15,503 nt of DNA from Spirogloea muscicola (GCA_009602725.1 WELB01000139.1:385269-400771); one strand, 5' to 3'. Shown: positions 1-7,135, numbered from the stretch's first letter. Notes: generated from the sequence alone by a model not told the origin. A program made the numbers and translations.

Positions 1-94
1 AGAGAGAGAGGTGGGGGTGGAAAAGGGGAGGGAGGGAGGGAGGGGGAGAGAGCGAGGTGGGGGGGGGAGGAGGGAGGGAGGAGGGCGGCGGGCG
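1..94. repeat. Purine-rich simple repeat with G-quadruplex motifs
   Basis: The left edge is almost pure A/G on the + strand: an AG run, then GGGA-type repeats. Positions 25-46 contain five G-runs of three or more separated by single A residues, a canonical intramolecular G-quadruplex pattern. A second G-rich block covers about 59-94. No coding signal is credible here because predicted peptides are glycine/arginine low complexity. A G-box core (CACGTG) occurs near 99-104, without enough context to call a promoter. Confidence 0.8.
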
Positions 95-224
95 TAGCAC
101 GTGGCCGCTGCTGCGGGCAGGGGGGGGCATGAGGGCCTCGCCGCCCGCCCCGAGCAGGCGCTCCGGCGGCGGCCGCGTCCCCCCGCCGCATGATTGGCAG
201 GGGCACCCTGCAAGCGGGCCCCTA

Positions 225-300
225 TATCACTCCTTTTCTTGGGCTGGCAGTTCCAGCCCAAATCCTCAATGGGCGAGGCCATACTTCTTCTTTTTCACCG
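225..300 (+). mobile_element. LINE 3'-end fragment (hairpin plus tail)
   Basis: This is the short 3' terminus of the LINE family described at 11615-15029. A perfect 7-bp stem GGGCTGG/CCAGCCC with loop CAGTT lies at 241-259. It is followed by an AATGGGCGAG block and a pyrimidine tail (CTTCTTCTTTTT), the same order as in the copies at 8265-8480 and 585-712. No LINE coding sequence remains upstream, so the copy is heavily 5'-truncated. Confidence 0.7.
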
Positions 301-429
301 TCGCTACCGACTTTTCTCTGCGTATGTTCTTGTTATTTCGTCAGTCTCTTGCATAGCTTTGTGTTTTTAGCGCCCTTTCCAAATCTGAATCTGAGGCGAC
401 TACTTCGCCCTAGCCATGTCTTTGGACCC

Positions 430-490
430 TATGCATTCTGTCCGGGCTGGCCATTGATAGCCCCCGCACTCTCTCTAATGGCTCACTTCT
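430..490 (+). repeat. Degenerate LINE 3'-UTR hairpin module
   Basis: GGGCTGGCCATTGATAGCCC at about 439-458 keeps a shortened GGGCT/AGCCC stem, followed by CTCTCTAATGGC in place of the usual CTCAATGGGCGAGC. It matches the module order seen elsewhere in the window but is decayed. The 300-430 stretch before it shows nothing recognisable. Confidence 0.45.
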
Positions 491-584
491 CGCCGTCTGC
501 ACACATGGTGGTGCAGACGGTGTTCGCGCCGTCGGGTCATCTCGGCCCGATCCCGGATCTGCGTGTCCGTCTGCCGCCCTCCAC

Positions 585-712
585 AAGAAGAAAGTGCTCG
601 CCCATTGAGAATAGGGGCTGGAACAACCAGCCCGAAAAAGAATGAACAGAGTACGAGAAGGGGGCCAGGGGAAGCGCTAAGTAACAGAAACAAAGCTGCT
701 CCACAATCCCCC
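585..712 (-). mobile_element. LINE 3'-UTR copy, antisense, with complete tail
   Basis: Read on the - strand this gives AGCAGCTTTG..., GCGCTTCCCCTGGCCCC, a GTTCATTCTTTTT stretch, hairpin GGGCTGG-TTGTT-CCAGCCC (615-633), CTCAATGGGCGAGC, then an ACTTTCTTCTT tail. It aligns block for block with the + copy at 8350-8475, about 120 bp, and differs in the hairpin loop while keeping the stem. Peptides predicted across it are shadows. It is one of the cleanest copies for defining the 3' end of the family. Confidence 0.8.
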
Positions 713-814
713 CGCGGCATGGCCCCCGTAGGCGTGTCTCGCGTGGGCAGCGAGCGCACGATTGTGGCCGTCGTTGGCAGATGCGGAGCGGTCTTGGGCC
801 CCAAAGAAAAACTA

Positions 815-850
815 CAATAGAAGAAGAAGAAAGTGCTCGCCCATAGAAGG
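815..850 (-). repeat. LINE 3' tail fragment with (CTT)n
   Basis: On the - strand this reads TATGGGCGAGCACTTTCTTCTTCTTCT, the tail block of the family with an extended CTT repeat. The hairpin upstream is missing. From about 712 to 815, and from 850 to 1237, I see no gene. A weak hairpin-like relic (TTGGCTGGCC...AACCAGCCC) lies near 990-1019. Confidence 0.55.
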
Positions 851-1237
851 CTGTCGGTCAGAGACGCGCTGCTGTGTCTCCAAGTAGATCACAATATATC
901 GTTATCAGGAAGGCAATGATGGAAGGGCGCTCCGCAGAGAGCGAGAAGGAGGCCATGGCTGTGAAACAGAAGGGCACCTTGCCCTTCCCATTTGGCTGGC
1001 CTTTTGCAGAACCAGCCCTGAAAAGTCGGACACTGGAGAGCTGCTGCTTTCTTCAAAGAAGGAGAAAGGGGCCAGCGCTGTCTGGTGGTGGAAAGTCTGT
1101 CTCAGAAGAGGAGAGGGAAGTAGCCATTGCCCTCTCCTGGAAATTTCCAAATTGTTTCTGAACGTAGCGACAATGACATGCGGCTCCCAGGGAGGCGGGG
1201 CGGCCTGAAGACCAGCAGCACTGCTGAGAGCAGGGGA

Positions 1238-1430
1238 ACAGAGAAAGAAGTGGCACTCCCAATGGGGGCAAGGGCTGCGAAAAGCCAGCCCAAAAAGAAT
1301 TCACAAAGGTTCAGAGGGGCCTAAGAGCGGTGAGCAGCTACAAAGGGGCCTGAGGATGCAATGGTAAAACAGGGGGAGGATGGATCACTCAATAAGTATG
1401 AGTGAGGGAACAGGAGGATCACGTGCCCCC
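1238..1430 (-). mobile_element. LINE 3'-end copy, subfamily with AGTGCCACTTCTTTC tail
   Basis: On the - strand this contains a decayed end of the coding region (about 1390-1412) followed by TTGAGTGATCC, CCTCCCCCTGT, two GGCCCCTCT-type blocks, the GGGCTGG-loop-CAGCCC hairpin (near 1274-1294), CCCCATTGGGAGTGCCACTTCTTTCTCT. It is a long direct repeat of the copy at 1845-2046, with the same order throughout and only small differences. The tail block differs from the GGGCGAGC subfamily. Confidence 0.75.
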
Positions 1431-1435
1431 AGGGG

Positions 1436-1620
1436 CCGCGCCATGGCTGGCGGCGCATGCGCGGCGTGCCTCGGCCTATGGCAAGGCCGCTCGGGGGGAA
1501 ACGAGGGGCCAGCCCGCCCGCGCCGCGGATCTCGCCGAGGCGCACTGCCGGGATCTGGCGGCGGCGTGCCCGCCATGGCCGCTGGCCTTTCGCGCCGGCC
1601 TTTTTGGGCAAGCCACGGCC
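1436..1620. other. GC-rich patch, no recognised gene
   Basis: This stretch has high GC and CpG content, with ATG-containing frames open on both strands, but none of the predicted peptides shows a family motif. It sits between retroelement fragments. It could be a captured exon or 5' region, but nothing in it supports a specific call. Confidence 0.4.
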
Positions 1621-1635
1621 AGTCTCTCGCTTCCA

Positions 1636-1760
1636 CTCTGTCTCCTTGTTTATTCCATTCCTTTTGGGCTGGCTTCTCCCAGCCACCCGTCAATTCGGCC
1701 GCGCTTATCTCTCTGTCTCCTTGTTTATTGTTCTTTTGGAACTGGTCTTTTACTACGTGA
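1636..1760 (+). repeat. Two tandem 75-bp LINE 3'-UTR modules
   Basis: CTCTGTCTCCTTGTTTATT occurs at 1636-1654 and again at 1711-1729, period 75. The first copy is followed by CCATTCCTTTTGGGCTGGCTTCTCCCAGCC (hairpin), the second by a decayed CTTTTGGAACTGG. These are the same kind of hairpin modules as elsewhere, here duplicated in tandem. Confidence 0.6.
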
Positions 1761-1844
1761 TTATCACCTTGCTGAATATTGACTTTCAGCTTACTTACCT
1801 ACAGCTGCTCAACAGGGAATTCTGAGCACCCAGTGGGCACTTGA

Positions 1845-2046
1845 GTCGAAAGAAAGAAAGAAGTGGCACTCCAAATGGGGGCAGGGGCTGTGATTAGCCA
1901 GCCCAAAAAAATTTGACAAGGGTTCGGAGGGGCCGACAAGCGTTTAGAAGCTAAAGAGGGGCCTGAAGATGTCATGTCAGCACAGGGGGAGGATGGATCA
2001 CTCAGTAGTTACGAGTGAGGAGCCGCAGATCCGACAGACTAGCTGC
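1845..2046 (-). mobile_element. LINE 3'-end copy with C-terminal codons (TTTC tail)
   Basis: The - strand at 2046-2002 encodes AASLSDLRLLTRNY followed by TGA, the conserved C-terminal end of the LINE protein. After the stop come GTGATCCATCCTCCCCCTGT, a GGCCCCTCCGAACCCTTGTC block, the hairpin GGGCTG-GCTAATCA-CAGCCC, CCCCATTTGGAGTGCCACTTC and a (TTTC)n tail. It is a near relative of the copy at 1238-1430. The order stop codon, UTR, hairpin, tail fixes both orientation and 3' end. Confidence 0.8.
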
Positions 2047-2079
2047 CGCCGAGTCGCTGTGTGCTTCATTCCTTTTCTG

Positions 2080-2400
2080 GCCCCTTCGAACTTTGTTCAT
2101 TCTTCTTTTCTGGGCTGGCCAAGCCATTGCCCTTTAGTTGAAGAGTCTTTATTCTTTCAGCGCATTTCAGCCCCTTCGGACCTTGTCAATCTTTTCGCGC
2201 TGGCTCTTCACAGCCATCGCCCCTTTTGGGAGAGCCACCTTCTCACAGCCGCTGCCTTAAATTGGAAGAGCTGTTTCTTTCCTCGTCTGCACCTTCCGGC
2301 CCTTTCAGAACTTTGTTCATTGCTATTGAGGGCTGGCCGCAAGCCTTACATTTGAAAGATATGTGAATTCTTGGGCTGGCCTTGTCACGGAAGAGAATAC
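2080..2400 (+). repeat. Array of decayed LINE 3'-UTR hairpin modules
   Basis: About five consecutive copies of the module GGCCCCTTCGGACCTTGTCC-ATTCTTTT-GGGCTGGCCTTTCACAGCC-ATCGCCCC, each diverged, with hairpins near 2114, 2195, 2335 and 2376. Spacing is irregular (about 40-140 bp). An antisense fragment (GTGGCCAGCCCAGAAAG) follows near 2420-2440. Either the UTR of some source elements carried several hairpins, or copies inserted next to one another. Confidence 0.6.
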
Positions 2401-2561
2401 CCAATGTAAACAATGTGAGTGGCCAGCCCAGAAAGAAGGACAAGCTTTGACAGCCATTGCCCATCTGCACGGCTTCTCCTCCTTTCCTGCTTACACAGCA
2501 TTTTGGCCTGCTTTGGAATCGCTGTCAATACATTTGCACAGCGCGCCTTACCCTTCCGTTC

Positions 2562-2760
2562 CCTTCTGCAAGCTACTCTGACTGGCGGCTGCTGACTAGA
2601 GGGGACTGAACACCCAGTCGTAGTGATCACTCGTGTAGTGTGTTTTTCGGGCCCCTTCCGACCTTGTCCATCTTTTCTTGGGCTGGCCTTTCACAGCAGT
2701 ATCGCCCGCTTTTGGGATGAGCCTTCGACTCTCACAGCCATCGCCCCTATCGGGACGACC
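2562..2760 (+). mobile_element. LINE 3'-end copy with C-terminal codons
   Basis: Positions 2562-2609 encode PSASYSDWRLLTRGD and TGA, the conserved end of the LINE ORF. Downstream lie GGGCCCCTTCCGACCTTGTCCATC and the hairpin region GGGCTGGCCTTTCACAGCAGTATCGCCC near 2680-2707, then a second SCACAGCC-ATCGCCCC block near 2737. The tail is not clear, and the copy runs into GC-rich sequence at about 2760. Confidence 0.7.
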
Positions 2761-2942
2761 GTCATTCCGTCCGCGCAAGCGGGCAGCCGCGTGCTGCACG
2801 CAGCCATGGCTGGCCCTGCGGCGTCGCGCGCCGCCCTCTGCCCTGGGGGTGGCGAGGCGCCGTGAGGGCCACGACACGGCGCCACGACGGGCGAGCGCCC
2901 CCAGTGCGCGCCGGCCATCTTTTGCTCACCCGTGGGTACTAA
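2760..2942 (+). mobile_element. GC-rich LINE C-terminal relic ending LLLTRGY-stop
   Basis: Positions 2919-2942 encode LLLTRGY followed by TAA, the conserved LINE terminus. The GC-rich stretch before it has a frame with HAAMAGPAASRAALC near 2795-2845, loosely like the C-terminal A-M-A-x-A-S-x-x-R-x-A-C stretch of the large element at 11615-15029. That upstream part is tentative; the terminal codons are clear. After the stop only 25 bases separate it from the 109-bp repeat at 2968. Confidence 0.5.
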
Positions 2943-2967
2943 TGTCATCTTAGGTACCTTAGATTAG

Positions 2968-3076
2968 GTCTCCGTATTATGTAGCATTGTTTAGTCTGCA
3001 CTCGACTCTGCCTGAACAATGTATTGGCTTGAATTGGCCTCCCTTTCAATTCATGCGCCCCGCGCGCCTTCTCTCT
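2968..3076 (+). repeat. 109-bp perfect inverted repeat, left arm
   Basis: This sequence is identical, base for base by eye, to the reverse complement of 6745-6853. It starts GTCTCCGTATTATGTAGCAT and ends CGCGCGCCTTCTCTCT. Flanks on both sides are unrelated, so the boundaries are sharp. A partial third copy lies at 4947-4977. Frames through it (beginning MFSLHSTLPEQCIGLNW) are shared by both arms only because the DNA is identical. No terminal inverted repeats or target-site duplications were recognised. Confidence 0.9.
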
Positions 3077-3188
3077 TGCCGGGCTCAACGGCCGTTCATG
3101 GTTGCCCCATTTCCTGCCGTTTCGCCAAGGTGGTTCGACACGATTTGTGTTGTGGGGTTGCCCCTGAAGTCAGACCCTTTCCTCTTCT

Positions 3189-3375
3189 TTTCCAGCTTCG
3201 AGCTACTCTGACCTGATGTTGCTCACCCGCGGTTGTTGAGCTTCCTGTGGTTTCGTTGTGTCTTCTTGTCTAGATGGCTAGCTGTGCGTTTCTTCGCTCT
3301 TTGGCTTTGGACTTTGTCCATTCTTTCTGGGCTGGCTTCGCTAGCCCCCCCTTCTCTCTGGGCGAGCACTACTTT
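3189..3375 (+). mobile_element. LINE 3'-end copy: C-terminal codons, UTR, hairpins, tail
   Basis: Positions 3189-3239 encode FPASSYSDLMLLTRGC and TGA. The 3' UTR follows: GAGCTTCC, a GGAC-TTT-GTCC mini-hairpin at 3309-3319, the main stem-loop GGGCTGGC-TTC-GCTAGCCC at 3329-3347 with one G-U wobble in sense RNA, then CTCTCTGGGCGAGCACTACTTTCCTC. This is a textbook complete 3' terminus of the family. The next copy begins within a few bases of the tail. Confidence 0.85.
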
Positions 3376-3380
3376 CCTCG

Positions 3381-4000
3381 CGGCTGCTGACCAGGGTATA
3401 CTGAGTAACCAACTTCGGTTCTTGCTTGATTCGTGGCTTCATCTGTTGCACCGGTGGCCTCTGCTAGCACCATTCCTGCCCAACACTCTTGTAGTGGCCT
3501 CTCACAGCAGCTGCCGCTTTCAGCGTTTACCGGCCCCTTCGGACTATGTCCATTCGATTCGGCTGGCTTTTCACAGCTCCCGCCCCCTTTCGATGAGCAT
3601 ACGTCTCTCCCCTTGGCCAATATCAGATCCTGTTCATGTCTTTGGGCTGGACTCTCACAATCATTGCCTTAAGGTAGAAAAAGGGCCTTCACAGGACCTT
3701 ATCAATTCTTTTTTGGGCTGGCTTTCACAGTCTCGCCTTACCCTAGAAGAGAGCTATTTCTTCCTGGGCTGGCCTGTCGCAGCCATCCCGCCGCCTCTTG
3801 GTTGTGCTTCTTCCCCTTCAGCCTACACGTCCACCTCCACCTCCCCGTCACAGCCACTTCATTTCCCACAGCCATCGCCTTACTATGATAGAGCTGTTTC
3901 TTCTTGGGCTGGCCTGTCGCAGCCATCCTGCCGCCTCTTGGGAGTGATTCTCCTCCTTCATCCTACACCTCAGCCTCCACCTCCCCGCAATAGTGCATGA
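3381..4000 (+). mobile_element. LINE 3'-end copy with expanded hairpin array
   Basis: It begins abruptly inside the conserved C-terminus, with RLLTRVY-TGA at 3381-3404, directly after the previous copy's tail. Further downstream are hairpin modules near 3536-3600, 3640-3670 and 3700-3735, then a tandem pair of about 140 bp: GGGCTGGCCTGTCGCAGCC starts at 3766 and again at 3906, each followed by GCCGCCTCTTGG and a CCTACAC...CCACCTCCCCG stretch. A 255-aa open frame over this array (3233-4000) is repeat-derived and not a gene. Confidence 0.65.
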
Positions 4001-4104
4001 TGCGCTAGGAACGTGTCCCGAATGGTCGCCTTTCGTACTCTCCTTCGAAGGACCTTGTCCATCCGTTGGGGTTGGCCTCTCACAGAAGAAAAGTGGCTCT
4101 ACAA

Positions 4105-4590
4105 AGGAGAAGGGGCCGAGGGCTGTGGGAGAGGCCAGCCCAGGCAAACTGGACAAGTTGCAAAAGGGCCGAAAGCCATCAAACGACACAGCTATGCAAG
4201 TGGCTAAGTCGAGTGGAAGCTCAATGACCCCTAGTCAGCAGCCTCAAGTCGGAGTAACTTACAGCTGGAAAATATACACCCCCACAAAAACTGAAAAGCA
4301 GCAGCCTAAGTACGGCCTGCCCGCAAATGCACTGCATGAGCCTGGGACCGCTAAAATGAGAGCCACATGCTGAACACTTAGGCACGCGACTCGACTGCAC
4401 TGAAGCCGGCACACTTGCTGTCCTTGACGACAGTTGATTGCCCGCCGTGTAAGCTACTGCAGGAGGTTTGACAGACTGCCAAATGCCTCGTGCACGCCCA
4501 TAACCAGCGCCACAATCAGATCGCCAGCAGGGTGGTCACCTTGATTCCGCTCATCACCGTCCCCCACAGTCCTCGCCCACGGAAGAGCTA
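4105..4590 (-). mobile_element. Longer LINE 3' fragment with endonuclease-distal coding region
   Basis: On the - strand from about 4590 to 4280 the DNA aligns with the large element at about 12110-11810: shared blocks include GACCACCCT..C.GGCGAT, ATGG.CGT.CACG.GGC.TT.GGCAGT, ACCTCCT.CAG, CCGGCTTCA and GGCTGCTGC. The conserved terminus FPAVSYSDLRLLTRGH-TGA is at 4271-4221, then GAGCTTCC, TAGCTGTGTCG, a GCAACTTGTCC block and a GGGCTGGCCTCTCCCACAGCC hairpin near 4119-4140. Frameshifts and stops make it a pseudogene. It shows independently that the terminal peptide belongs to this LINE family. The stretch 4590-4645 shows nothing. Confidence 0.75.
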
Positions 4591-4644
4591 ACATTCGCTA
4601 TGACTTTCACTCGTCAGCTATTGCTCTTTCGTGAAATATGTCTC

Positions 4645-4700
4645 TACTTTCCGGGCTGCCTTTCACAGCCATGGCCCCCTGTGAAATAGCTTCTTTTGAA
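4645..4700 (+). repeat. Isolated LINE hairpin module
   Basis: CCGGGCTGCCTTTCACAGCCATGGCCCCCTGTGAAATAGCTTC matches the module GGGCTGGCC-TTTCACAGCC-ATCGCCCCTTTTGGAAGAGC. A further very decayed one lies near 4890-4946 (GAACCTTGTTTAC...TTTCACATCCATCGACCCC). The 4700-4890 interval has no recognisable feature. Confidence 0.5.
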
Positions 4701-4946
4701 AGGTAGGCCAATGTAAGCCACTTCGGGCAAAAGCTAGTCCCAAAAGTGGGGTTACATGAAAAGAAGCCCTACGCTAAGGGCCTAAGGTTTAGTGGTCGTT
4801 AGAACTTGCGAGTGAGCAAATATCGACAGGCTAATTTAGAGAACCGGAGCACCGCGCACCTCTGAGAAAGGCTTCTACTCATGCTTTTCTGAACCTTGTT
4901 TACAAATAACCTTTCACATCCATCGACCCCTTTAGAAAGAGCTTCA

Positions 4947-4977
4947 ATTTCATGCGCACCGCGCGCCTTCTCTCTTT
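4947..4977 (+). repeat. Partial third copy of the 109-bp repeat
   Basis: TCAATTTCATGCGCACCGCGCGCC plus TTCTCTCT matches the last 30 or so bases of the 109-bp repeat at 2968-3076 with one inserted T and one C-to-A change. It stops at the same CTCTCT end as the two full arms, which supports that position as a real element boundary. Confidence 0.65.
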
Positions 4978-5042
4978 AGAAAGAGCGTCTCAAGAGAGAC
5001 GAAAGTAAGCTTCCCCCCACCAGGGAGGCGGTAAGAGAAGGC

Positions 5043-5198
5043 AGCAGCTGGGAAAGGCCAGCCCAAAAGGAATGGACAGGGCTCAGGGAAGCCTTAACGT
5101 GGAAGCGCGAAGTGCTCAACAAGCAAGTGCCTATCAAAGATGGCCTCTTAGTGAACTCTCGTCAACAGCCGCAAGTTGGAACGACTTGCAGCTGGAAG
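5043..5198 (-). mobile_element. LINE 3'-end copy, antisense, with C-terminal codons
   Basis: The - strand at 5198-5148 encodes LPAASRSNLRLLTRVH and TAA, the LINE terminus in a divergent spelling. Downstream on that strand lie GCGCTTCCACG, a CCCTGTCCATTCC block and the GGGCTGGCCTTTCCCAGC hairpin near 5046-5065. The CTT-type tail is not recognisable. Frames predicted on the + strand here are shadows of this repeat. Confidence 0.7.
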
Positions 5199-5249
5199 GG
5201 AGTTGCACATCCGATATCCGTGCTCTTGTCATCCTCCCCTTTGCCTCCC

Positions 5250-5560
5250 TACTTCTTTACATTCTCTGAGGCCTGGCAACTGATAGCCACTGCCCTTTGT
5301 AAACTTCTTCATGTAATGGACCCCCTTCTATATACTTTTCTGCTAGCAGACACTTGTTTGCTAGGTTTGTCTTTACCTGTTGGACATCGTCCATTCTCTT
5401 TGAGCTAGCCATTCACAGCCAAGCCCTCTCTAGAAACAGCATTTGCGTTTTTCGTAAGTCTCCTGCATTACTTTTGTTCTCTTTCGTTCTTCTCTCGTCT
5501 ATTGGGCTGTGGGCTGCTTTTGCAGCCCTCGCCCCTTGAAAGAGCTGCTTCATAGGCTTT
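5250..5560 (+). repeat. Three decayed hairpin modules, one with a flipped base pair
   Basis: Modules occur near 5272-5302 (GGCCTGGCAACTGATAGCC), 5383-5425 (GGAC-ATC-GTCC mini-hairpin, then GAGCTAGCCATTCACAGCC) and 5511-5528 (GGGCTGC-TTTT-GCAGCCC). The last has the closing pair of the usual GGGCTGG/CCAGCCC stem changed from G-C to C-G on both sides, so pairing is kept. No coding terminus was found before them. Confidence 0.5.
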
Positions 5561-5904
5561 TACATAGGCTTCTTTTAAGGCTGTTTAGTTATTACAGACC
5601 CCCCTTCAATTGTGTTTTTCCTTCTTATACATGTCTCTTTGTTCTTCTCACACAGTGTACTGCCTTGCTTTTGTATCCCTTCAAATTCATGGTTGTGACG
5701 GAGACAAAGTAGAGTTCAGCATTGATCCACATTGCTGGACACTCAGTGGGAAGTGCAGAGCAAAGAAAGCTGCAGCACTACTTTGACTACCCCCGTAGCG
5801 ATCACCTCCTACCAGCGACAATGGACACCTTTGGCTGCATGGATCCTCGTTTTCACACCCTACTTTAGAATATCGCAACTCTAGGATATGCACAACTTGA
5901 GAAT
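5560..5904. other. No recognised feature
   Basis: AT-richer sequence with short frames on both strands, none showing a family motif. It lies between hairpin modules and the coding relic that begins near 5905, and could be very decayed retroelement sequence. Confidence 0.4.
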
Positions 5905-6215
5905 ATGCTTGCAGCCGAGATGGGCATGCCGGCAGCCCTTTTGTCGTGTTTGCATTGTCGTGTGTCAGCCTGTTTGCAACGAGCTCACGATGATGCTTTT
6001 GCACGAAAAGCTTGTAGACTTTCAGCTGGTGGACAAGGGCTTGTCAGCTGCCTTCCAGTATTCGGGCATCGATTAGCGACCTCTACGCGCTGACTCGTGG
6101 TTGCTGAGCTTGTCAGCTCAGCAGCAGATAATGTACACCTGTCAATGTGCTTGCCTCTGTACTTGGCCACTCAATCCTCCGTCACTCACTACACACTCCG
6201 TTCTATATTTTCTTC
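5905..6215 (+). mobile_element. LINE 3' fragment, subfamily with a different 3' UTR
   Basis: A frame at about 5965-6030 reads LHCRVSACLQRAHDDAFARK, which lines up with FHMRLAVSFQHSLAHAVHM in the large LINE (shared H, R, Q, A positions with conservative changes). After a frameshift, 6063-6107 encode RASISDLYALTRGC and TGA, the conserved terminus. The following 100 bp (GTCAGCT.AGCAGCAG ... TGTGCTTGCCT.TGTACTTGGCCAC) match the copy at 7331-7450 rather than the hairpin UTR, so this is a distinct subfamily. Confidence 0.6.
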
Positions 6216-6365
6216 TCTTCTAGCTCACTTTTGCACAAATAGCACCGAGCCGGCCGCGGTAGCCAGTCGTCGGGCCGCCGATCAGCAGAACGTCGGCTAT
6301 TCTTGTGACTGGCTTTAAAACTCGCTACCCGGAGACTAGTTTCTCTGACCTGCGGCTGCTCAAGA
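6215..6365 (+). mobile_element. LINE C-terminal coding relic
   Basis: The frame at about 6195-6275 reads LRSIFSSLLAHFCTNSTEPA then AVASRRAA, resembling the large element's C-terminal stretch (SLAHAVHMCAGRAMA, then SRRSA). A frame change leads to SFSDLRLLKKR at about 6332-6364, where the usual TRGY-stop is replaced by unrelated codons. It directly follows the UTR of the previous copy, head to tail. Homology is by eye and moderate. Confidence 0.5.
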
Positions 6366-6394
6366 AGAGAACAGCGCTTTCACATTGACTGGTG

Positions 6395-6625
6395 CTGTGA
6401 GAAGAAAGAAAGAACTCGGCCATAGAGAAGAGGGGCTGGCAAAGCCAGCCCAAAAAGAATGGACAATGTCCAAAGCCAAAGTGAGAGGCCAGCCCTAGAG
6501 TATGGACAAGGTTTGGAGAGAAAGCTCGCCCATAGAGAAGAGGGGCTGGAGGGGCCGGATGGCGCACATTAGAGAGAAAGACGCTTACAAGAGGGCGGTG
6601 GCTGGGAGAGGCCAGCCCAGAGAAA
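6395..6625 (-). mobile_element. Three antisense LINE 3'-UTR modules with two tails
   Basis: On the - strand: hairpin GGGCTGGCCTCTCCCAGCC near 6600-6618, a decayed GGCCCCTCCAGCCCC block, tail CTATGGGCGAGCTTTCTCTC, then AAACCTTGTCC, GGGCTGGCCTCTCACTTTGGCTTT, the mini-hairpin GGAC-ATT-GTCC, stem-loop GGGCTGGC-TTT-GCCAGCCC (6433-6451, a perfect 8-bp stem), and tail CTATGGCCGAGTTCTTTCTTTCTT. Two complete 3' ends are therefore stacked head to tail. Confidence 0.75.
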
Positions 6626-6656
6626 AGTGTAAGTAAGCCGCGCCCGCCATGGCCTT

Positions 6657-6712
6657 GGCGACGGCGGCGGCTGCGACGGCGGCGGCGGCGGCGGCGGCAG
6701 CGGCGACTGGGG
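6657..6712 (+). repeat. (GGC)n trinucleotide microsatellite
   Basis: An imperfect GGC/GCG repeat within GC-rich sequence. The frame through it would encode an alanine run and then cross the 109-bp repeat, so it is not taken as a gene. Confidence 0.75.
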
Positions 6713-6744
6713 AGCGACCGGACTCGGAGGGCCCGAAGGTGTTG

Positions 6745-6853
6745 AGAGAGAAGGCGCGCGGGGCGCATGAATTGAAAGGGAGGCCAATTCAAGCCAATAC
6801 ATTGTTCAGGCAGAGTCGAGTGCAGACTAAACAATGCTACATAATACGGAGAC
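6745..6853 (-). repeat. 109-bp perfect inverted repeat, right arm
   Basis: Reverse complement of 2968-3076 with no difference seen. The two arms are 3.67 kb apart in opposite orientation. The flanks differ: here the CTCTCT end abuts GC-rich (GGC)n sequence, while at the left arm it abuts TTGCCGGGCTC. Identity contrasts with the strong divergence of the LINE fragments between the arms, suggesting a recent or conserved element, or gene conversion. Confidence 0.9.
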
Positions 6854-6854
6854 G

Positions 6855-7135
6855 GTTGAGAAGAGCGAAAGGCTGCCTGCCCTCCAGTGTCTTATGACCC
6901 CGGCCCGACCCGCAGGAAATCGCGCGGAGGCTGAGCTGGTCGGCCAGCCCGGCAGATAAGCCGCTGACCTGTCAACCAGCGTGTGAGGCCCATGCCATCC
7001 ACCCACTCCTAGGTCAAAAGCCCTAGAACTCGTCTACCACTGTCTGTGATGAGCATTCCAAGGCGCTCCAGCGCAGCTCCACAGAAAACAGCTAGACCTA
7101 GACCATATGCAGCTAGCAGTCAAGAGTTTACAAAG
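6855..7135. other. No recognised feature
   Basis: Mixed-composition sequence with only short frames. A GGCCAGCCCGGC string near 6942 is suggestive of a decayed antisense hairpin module, but the rest of the module is not there. Confidence 0.4.

Noticed and set aside
3130-3142. tRNA B-box-like GGTTCGACACG
   Set aside because: Isolated match without an A box, acceptor stem or cloverleaf.
2080-4000. CRISPR-like array of hairpin repeats
   Set aside because: Spacing is irregular, copies occur in both orientations and are diverged, and the host is a eukaryote.
3233-4000. 255-aa + strand frame
   Set aside because: Made up of LINE 3' UTR hairpin modules; the same peptide blocks recur because the DNA repeats.
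6649-6897. 82-aa alanine-rich frame over (GGC)n
   Set aside because: Crosses a microsatellite and then the 109-bp inverted repeat; no independent coding evidence.
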